A DNA stretch of 64,000 bases, taken from Lentzea sp. NEAU-D7 (GTDB taxonomy: Bacteria > Actinomycetota > Actinomycetes > Mycobacteriales > Pseudonocardiaceae). Position numbers and translations under genes: made by a program. This document shows positions 61,291-64,000 of this stretch, one piece after another. The stretch lies in the NCBI RefSeq assembly GCF_026242055.1, contig NZ_JAPJDL010000002.1, positions 124,001 to 188,000 on the forward strand. The letters are read 5' to 3'. The notes beneath the pieces were generated by a model that saw only the letters and a list, made by a program, of their open reading frames with translations, ran no database searches and had not been told where the DNA came from. How positions within the stretch are numbered: position 1 is the stretch's first letter; each line of letters opens with the position of its first letter.

Positions 61291-62676
61291 TCACCAGGGC
61301 GACGGCGCGTAGTCCTTCAGGAAGCAGCCGTACAGGTCCTCGCCGGCCTCGCCGCGCACGATCGGGTCGTACACCCGCGCCGCGCCGTCGACCAGGTCCA
61401 GCGGGGCGTGGAAGCCCTCCTCGGCGAGCCGCATCTTCATCGGGTGCGGACGCTCGTCGGTGATCCAGCCCGTGTCGACGGCGGTCATCAGGATGCCGTC
61501 GGCCTGCAGCATCTCCTCGGCGCTGGTGCGCGTCAACATGTTCAGCGCGGCCTTCGCCATGTTCGTGTGCGGGTGCCCGGATCCCTTGTAGGCGCGGGAG
61601 AACTGGCCCTCCATCGCCGACACGTTCACCACGTACTTGCGGCGGTACGAGGACTTCGCCATCGACGCCCGCAGCCGCGAGATCAGCAGGAACGGCGCCG
61701 TCGAGTTGCACAGCTGCACTTCCAGCAGTTCCACCGGGTCGACCTCGTCGACGTTCTGGATCCACGAGTTGACCGGCGCGGTGTCCGGCACGAGGCCGCC
61801 CGCGTCGATGTCCTTCGAGCCCGCCATCAACGCCAGCGTCGTCACCGAGTGCGCCTCGGGAACGGCGGTGCCGGGCAACGCGAGCTGCCCGTGCCCGCCG
61901 AACGAGATCAGCTCGGGACGCTTCGCATCCCCCGTCAACGCCTCGTGCTCGGCCTGAGCCAGCGGCGCGTACGCGTTCGAGGAACGGCGCACGGTCTGGG
62001 CCGCGTTGTTGATCAGGACGTCGAGCGGCCCGCGCGAGGCCACCTCGTCGGCCAGCGCCAGCACCTGGGCCGGGTCGCGCAGGTCGATGCCGACGATCTT
62101 GAGCCGGTCGATCCAGTCGGCGGCGTCGGGCATCGAGGCGAACCGCCGCGCCGCGTCCTTGGGGAACCGGGTGGTGATCGTGGTGTGCGCACCGTCACGC
62201 AGCAGCCGCAGTGCGATGTACATGCCGATCTTCGCCCGCCCGCCGGTCAGCAGCGCGTTGCGGCCAGACAGGTCCGTGCGGGCGTCGCGCTTGCTGTGGT
62301 TGAAGGCGGCGCAGGCGGGGCAGAGGTTGTGGTAGAAGGCGTCCACCTCGACGAACCTCGTGCGGCACGTGTAGCAGGACCGGGCGCGCAGCAACGTGCC
62401 CGCCGTGGCGCCCTGAGCGGTCGACACGAGGGGAAGCCCCTGCGTCTCGTCGTCGATGCGGTCCGGCGACCCGGTGGCCGTCAGCGCGGTGACGGCGCGG
62501 TCGTTGGCCACGATGGCGGCCTTGCGCTCGGTTTTGCGGAACTTCTTCGCGGCCTTGAAGATCTTCGCGGTGGCCCGGCGGACGCGCACGGCGTCGTCGT
62601 GTTCGGCCGGCAGGTCCTCGACCTGGGCAAGCACGCGCAGGCAGACTTCCAGCTCTGCGGGGTCGATCGAGGTCAT
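61291..62676 (-). CDS. SDR-fold protein with zinc ribbon, atypical active site
   Basis: A 461-residue protein: an N-terminal helical region, a zinc-ribbon-like CYTC (101-104) and CPAC (119-122), then a Rossmann SDR domain. TGGRAKIG (from about 144) replaces the TGxxxGIG pattern, and the YxxxK position reads T371-NMA-K375, so the catalytic Tyr is Thr. It may bind nucleotide without oxidoreductase activity, or use another residue. ATG 62676 is the start. It is upstream of ku on the same strand, separated by a hairpin. Confidence 0.8.
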   Translation of the reverse strand: MTSIDPAELEVCLRVLAQVEDLPAEHDDAVRVRRATAKIFKAAKKFRKTERKAAIVANDRAVTALTATGSPDRIDDETQGLPLVSTAQGATAGTLLRARSCYTCRTRFVEVDAFYHNLCPACAAFNHSKRDARTDLSGRNALLTGGRAKIGMYIALRLLRDGAHTTITTRFPKDAARRFASMPDAADWIDRLKIVGIDLRDPAQVLALADEVASRGPLDVLINNAAQTVRRSSNAYAPLAQAEHEALTGDAKRPELISFGGHGQLALPGTAVPEAHSVTTLALMAGSKDIDAGGLVPDTAPVNSWIQNVDEVDPVELLEVQLCNSTAPFLLISRLRASMAKSSYRRKYVVNVSAMEGQFSRAYKGSGHPHTNMAKAALNMLTRTSAEEMLQADGILMTAVDTGWITDERPHPMKMRLAEEGFHAPLDLVDGAARVYDPIVRGEAGEDLYGCFLKDYAPSPW

Positions 62677-62712
62677 GAGCAGGGATTTTACGCGTTGAGG
62701 GGTGGTGGTCCG

Positions 62713-63432
62713 GTGACCGGGCCTGAACTGCTGGTGCTGTGGGACATCGACAACACGCTGATCTCGGCGCGCGGCTTCGGCGGACTGATGTACCGCGAGG
62801 CGTTCCGGAGCGCCTTCGGCAGGGAGCTGAGCGGGCCCGTGGACCTCGGCGGCCGCACCGAGGCCGACATCATCGAGGAGACGCTGCGCCTGCACGACAT
62901 CGAGCACACCGAGGAGGCGGCCCAGCTCCTCGCCGACGCGCTCGCGACCTCCTTCGAGGCCAGGCGCGCGGAGCTGCCCGGCCACGGCGAGGTGCTGCCG
63001 GGAGCGCTGGAGGCCCTCCAGCACTTCGCGGACGATCCGCGCGTGCACCAGGGCGTGCTGACGGCGAACCTCAGGAGCGTGGCGCTGATCAAGCTGGAGG
63101 AGTTCGGCCTGGCGCACCTGGTCGACTGGGAGGTCAGCGCGTTCGGCGACGAGCACGCCGACCGGGCCGAGCTGGTGACGTTCGCCCGCGAACGCGCCCA
63201 GCGCATCCGGCCGTTCACCCACGACGAGGTCGTGCTCATCGGCGACACCCCGCACGACGTCTACGCGGCGACGAAGGCGGGTGTCCGGCTGGTCGCCGTG
63301 GCCACCGGCCGCAGCGACGCGGACGACCTGCGGCGGGCCGGGGCCGGGACCGTGCTCGACGACCTGGCGGACCTCGGTGAGCTGACCAGGCAGGTGTGGA
63401 GGAGCGCGCCGCAGGGAAACCGCACGGCATGA
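62713..63432 (+). CDS. HAD-superfamily hydrolase
   Basis: A 239-residue phosphatase: LLVLWDIDNTLISARG (nucleophile Asp and acid Asp of the DxDxT motif), a cap with helices, GVLTANLRSVA (motif II Thr), and EVVLIGDTPHDVYAATKAG (motif IV). GTG 62713 start with GAGGGG upstream. Overlaps the next small gene by ATGA. Substrate unknown; divergent from the atypical SDR. Confidence 0.9.
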   Translation: MTGPELLVLWDIDNTLISARGFGGLMYREAFRSAFGRELSGPVDLGGRTEADIIEETLRLHDIEHTEEAAQLLADALATSFEARRAELPGHGEVLPGALEALQHFADDPRVHQGVLTANLRSVALIKLEEFGLAHLVDWEVSAFGDEHADRAELVTFARERAQRIRPFTHDEVVLIGDTPHDVYAATKAGVRLVAVATGRSDADDLRRAGAGTVLDDLADLGELTRQVWRSAPQGNRTA

Positions 63433-63587
63433 ATCCCGAAGCACCCGAGGCAGACGTGCAGGAGCAGCTGCGAGAGGTCGTCCCGCACGAGCCGGTCGAG
63501 ACGTCGGACACGCCGCTGGAGGCGAACGAGGCCGACGCGCACGAGCAGCGCCAGGAAGTCCCCGTCGACGACGAGGATGAGGTCTAA
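63429..63587 (+). CDS. Small acidic hypothetical protein
   Basis: A 52-residue, Glu/Asp-rich peptide (MNPEAPEADVQEQLREVV; ends VDDEDEV) overlapping the HAD stop by 4 bp (ATGA), so translation is probably coupled. No motif or membrane segment is visible. Its acidic nature could mean a binding partner or a spurious frame. Confidence 0.5.
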   Translation: MNPEAPEADVQEQLREVVPHEPVETSDTPLEANEADAHEQRQEVPVDDEDEV

Positions 63588-63618
63588 CGGGCTCTGGCCC
63601 TCGATCGATCACGGCGTT

Positions 63619-64000
63619 ATGGTGCGCGGCATGCCCACAGCAGGCGGCCCGACAGTCAAACGGCTGTCCCAGCCGGACGCCGACATCAAACCCAAGGCCC
63701 TCGGCTTGCCCCGGGGGCGCACGGTGATCTCGGTCTTCGGCTCCACGGAAGACATCGAGACGGATCTCGCCGCGAAGTTGTTGCCGGTGCTCAGATCCGT
63801 CGTCGTGACCGCGGCGCGCAACGGCGCCGTGTTCGTCACCGAAGGCACCGACAGAGGCGTTGTCCACTTGCTGGGCATGGCTTTGCAGGCGTGCGAGCAG
63901 CGCTGGCCCGTCGTGGTCGGGGTCGCGCCGAGCAGCAAGGTGCACGACCTGACCGAGAGCTCCACCAACGGCCAGGTCCCGCTGGAACCCAACCACAGCG
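63619..64000 (+). CDS. TRPM-type SLOG (LSDAT_prok-like) protein, 5' part only
   Basis: The visible 127 codons include a Rossmann-like strand-loop RGRTVISVFGSTEDI, AARNGAVFVTEGTDRGVVHL (the SLOG nucleotide-binding motif of TRPM-type sensors), VVVGVAPSSKV and PLEPNHS, which matches the LEPNH segment of prokaryotic LSDAT proteins. SLOG domains bind nucleotide-derived ligands. ATG 63619 or 63631; no strong RBS. The remainder lies outside the window, so the effector, if any, cannot be seen. Confidence 0.7.
   Translation, partial: MVRGMPTAGGPTVKRLSQPDADIKPKALGLPRGRTVISVFGSTEDIETDLAAKLLPVLRSVVVTAARNGAVFVTEGTDRGVVHLLGMALQACEQRWPVVVGVAPSSKVHDLTESSTNGQVPLEPNHS

Overview
The window is high-GC DNA with many GTG starts, ATGA/GTGA/TGATG gene overlaps and secreted hydrolases. 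It carries mycothiol-linked genes (a mycoredoxin, a DinB-type mycothiol transferase and an LmbE/PIG-L deacetylase) and a LexA-type SOS box of actinobacterial form. It looks like chromosomal DNA of a filamentous actinomycete, most likely of the Pseudonocardiaceae (Lentzea/Saccharothrix/Amycolatopsis type). No tRNA, rRNA, CRISPR array, prophage or intact insertion sequence was seen.

Layout. 1-13,900 is mostly secreted polysaccharide and chitin utilisation: a ThuA/ricin-lectin protein, a membrane-anchored AA10 LPMO, a GH19 chitinase with two chitin-binding modules, a GH92 mannosidase and two DUF4360 proteins, with DasR-like operators at two of the genes. ilvA and the mycothiol pair sit among them. 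13,900-19,700 holds a small kinase, an RluA synthase, a DMT exporter facing a LysR regulator, and small secreted or membrane proteins. 19,879-26,115 is a four-gene overlapping operon (FnIII-type surface protein, MoxR ATPase, DUF58, TgpA-like protein whose transglutaminase catalytic residues are replaced), followed by a Ser/Thr kinase operon. 28,300-33,000 has PAC2, YjbR, a frameshifted YCII-like gene and the thyA-folA operon. 33,019-36,861 is a MarR-centred redox module.

36,951-47,071 is the most interesting region. A type II lanthipeptide synthetase (LanM) overlaps a 62-residue precursor gene that encodes no cysteine. On the same strand downstream are a LAL-type LuxR regulator and a lipoprotein-adaptor/ABC-ATPase/FtsX-permease operon, and an XRE-NTPase regulator diverges from lanM. 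47,068-57,202 carries a lipoprotein Cu/Zn SOD, a membrane hydrolase, an S41 peptidase, a subtilase, a PIG-L deacetylase and a sortase-type (LAxTG) surface protein. 57,338-64,000 carries a nuclease-helicase, a short Ku with a LexA-type box, an atypical SDR with a zinc ribbon, a HAD phosphatase and the start of a TRPM-type SLOG protein.

Two copies of an undescribed-looking palindromic element of 167 and 179 bp (3,397-3,563 and 60,220-60,398) are each bounded by CTAG. Nearly the whole element folds back on itself, and the apex stem shows a compensatory base-pair change between copies. Copy 1 sits exactly in the shared stop-codon CTAG of two convergent genes, a junction type that also occurs empty elsewhere in the window.
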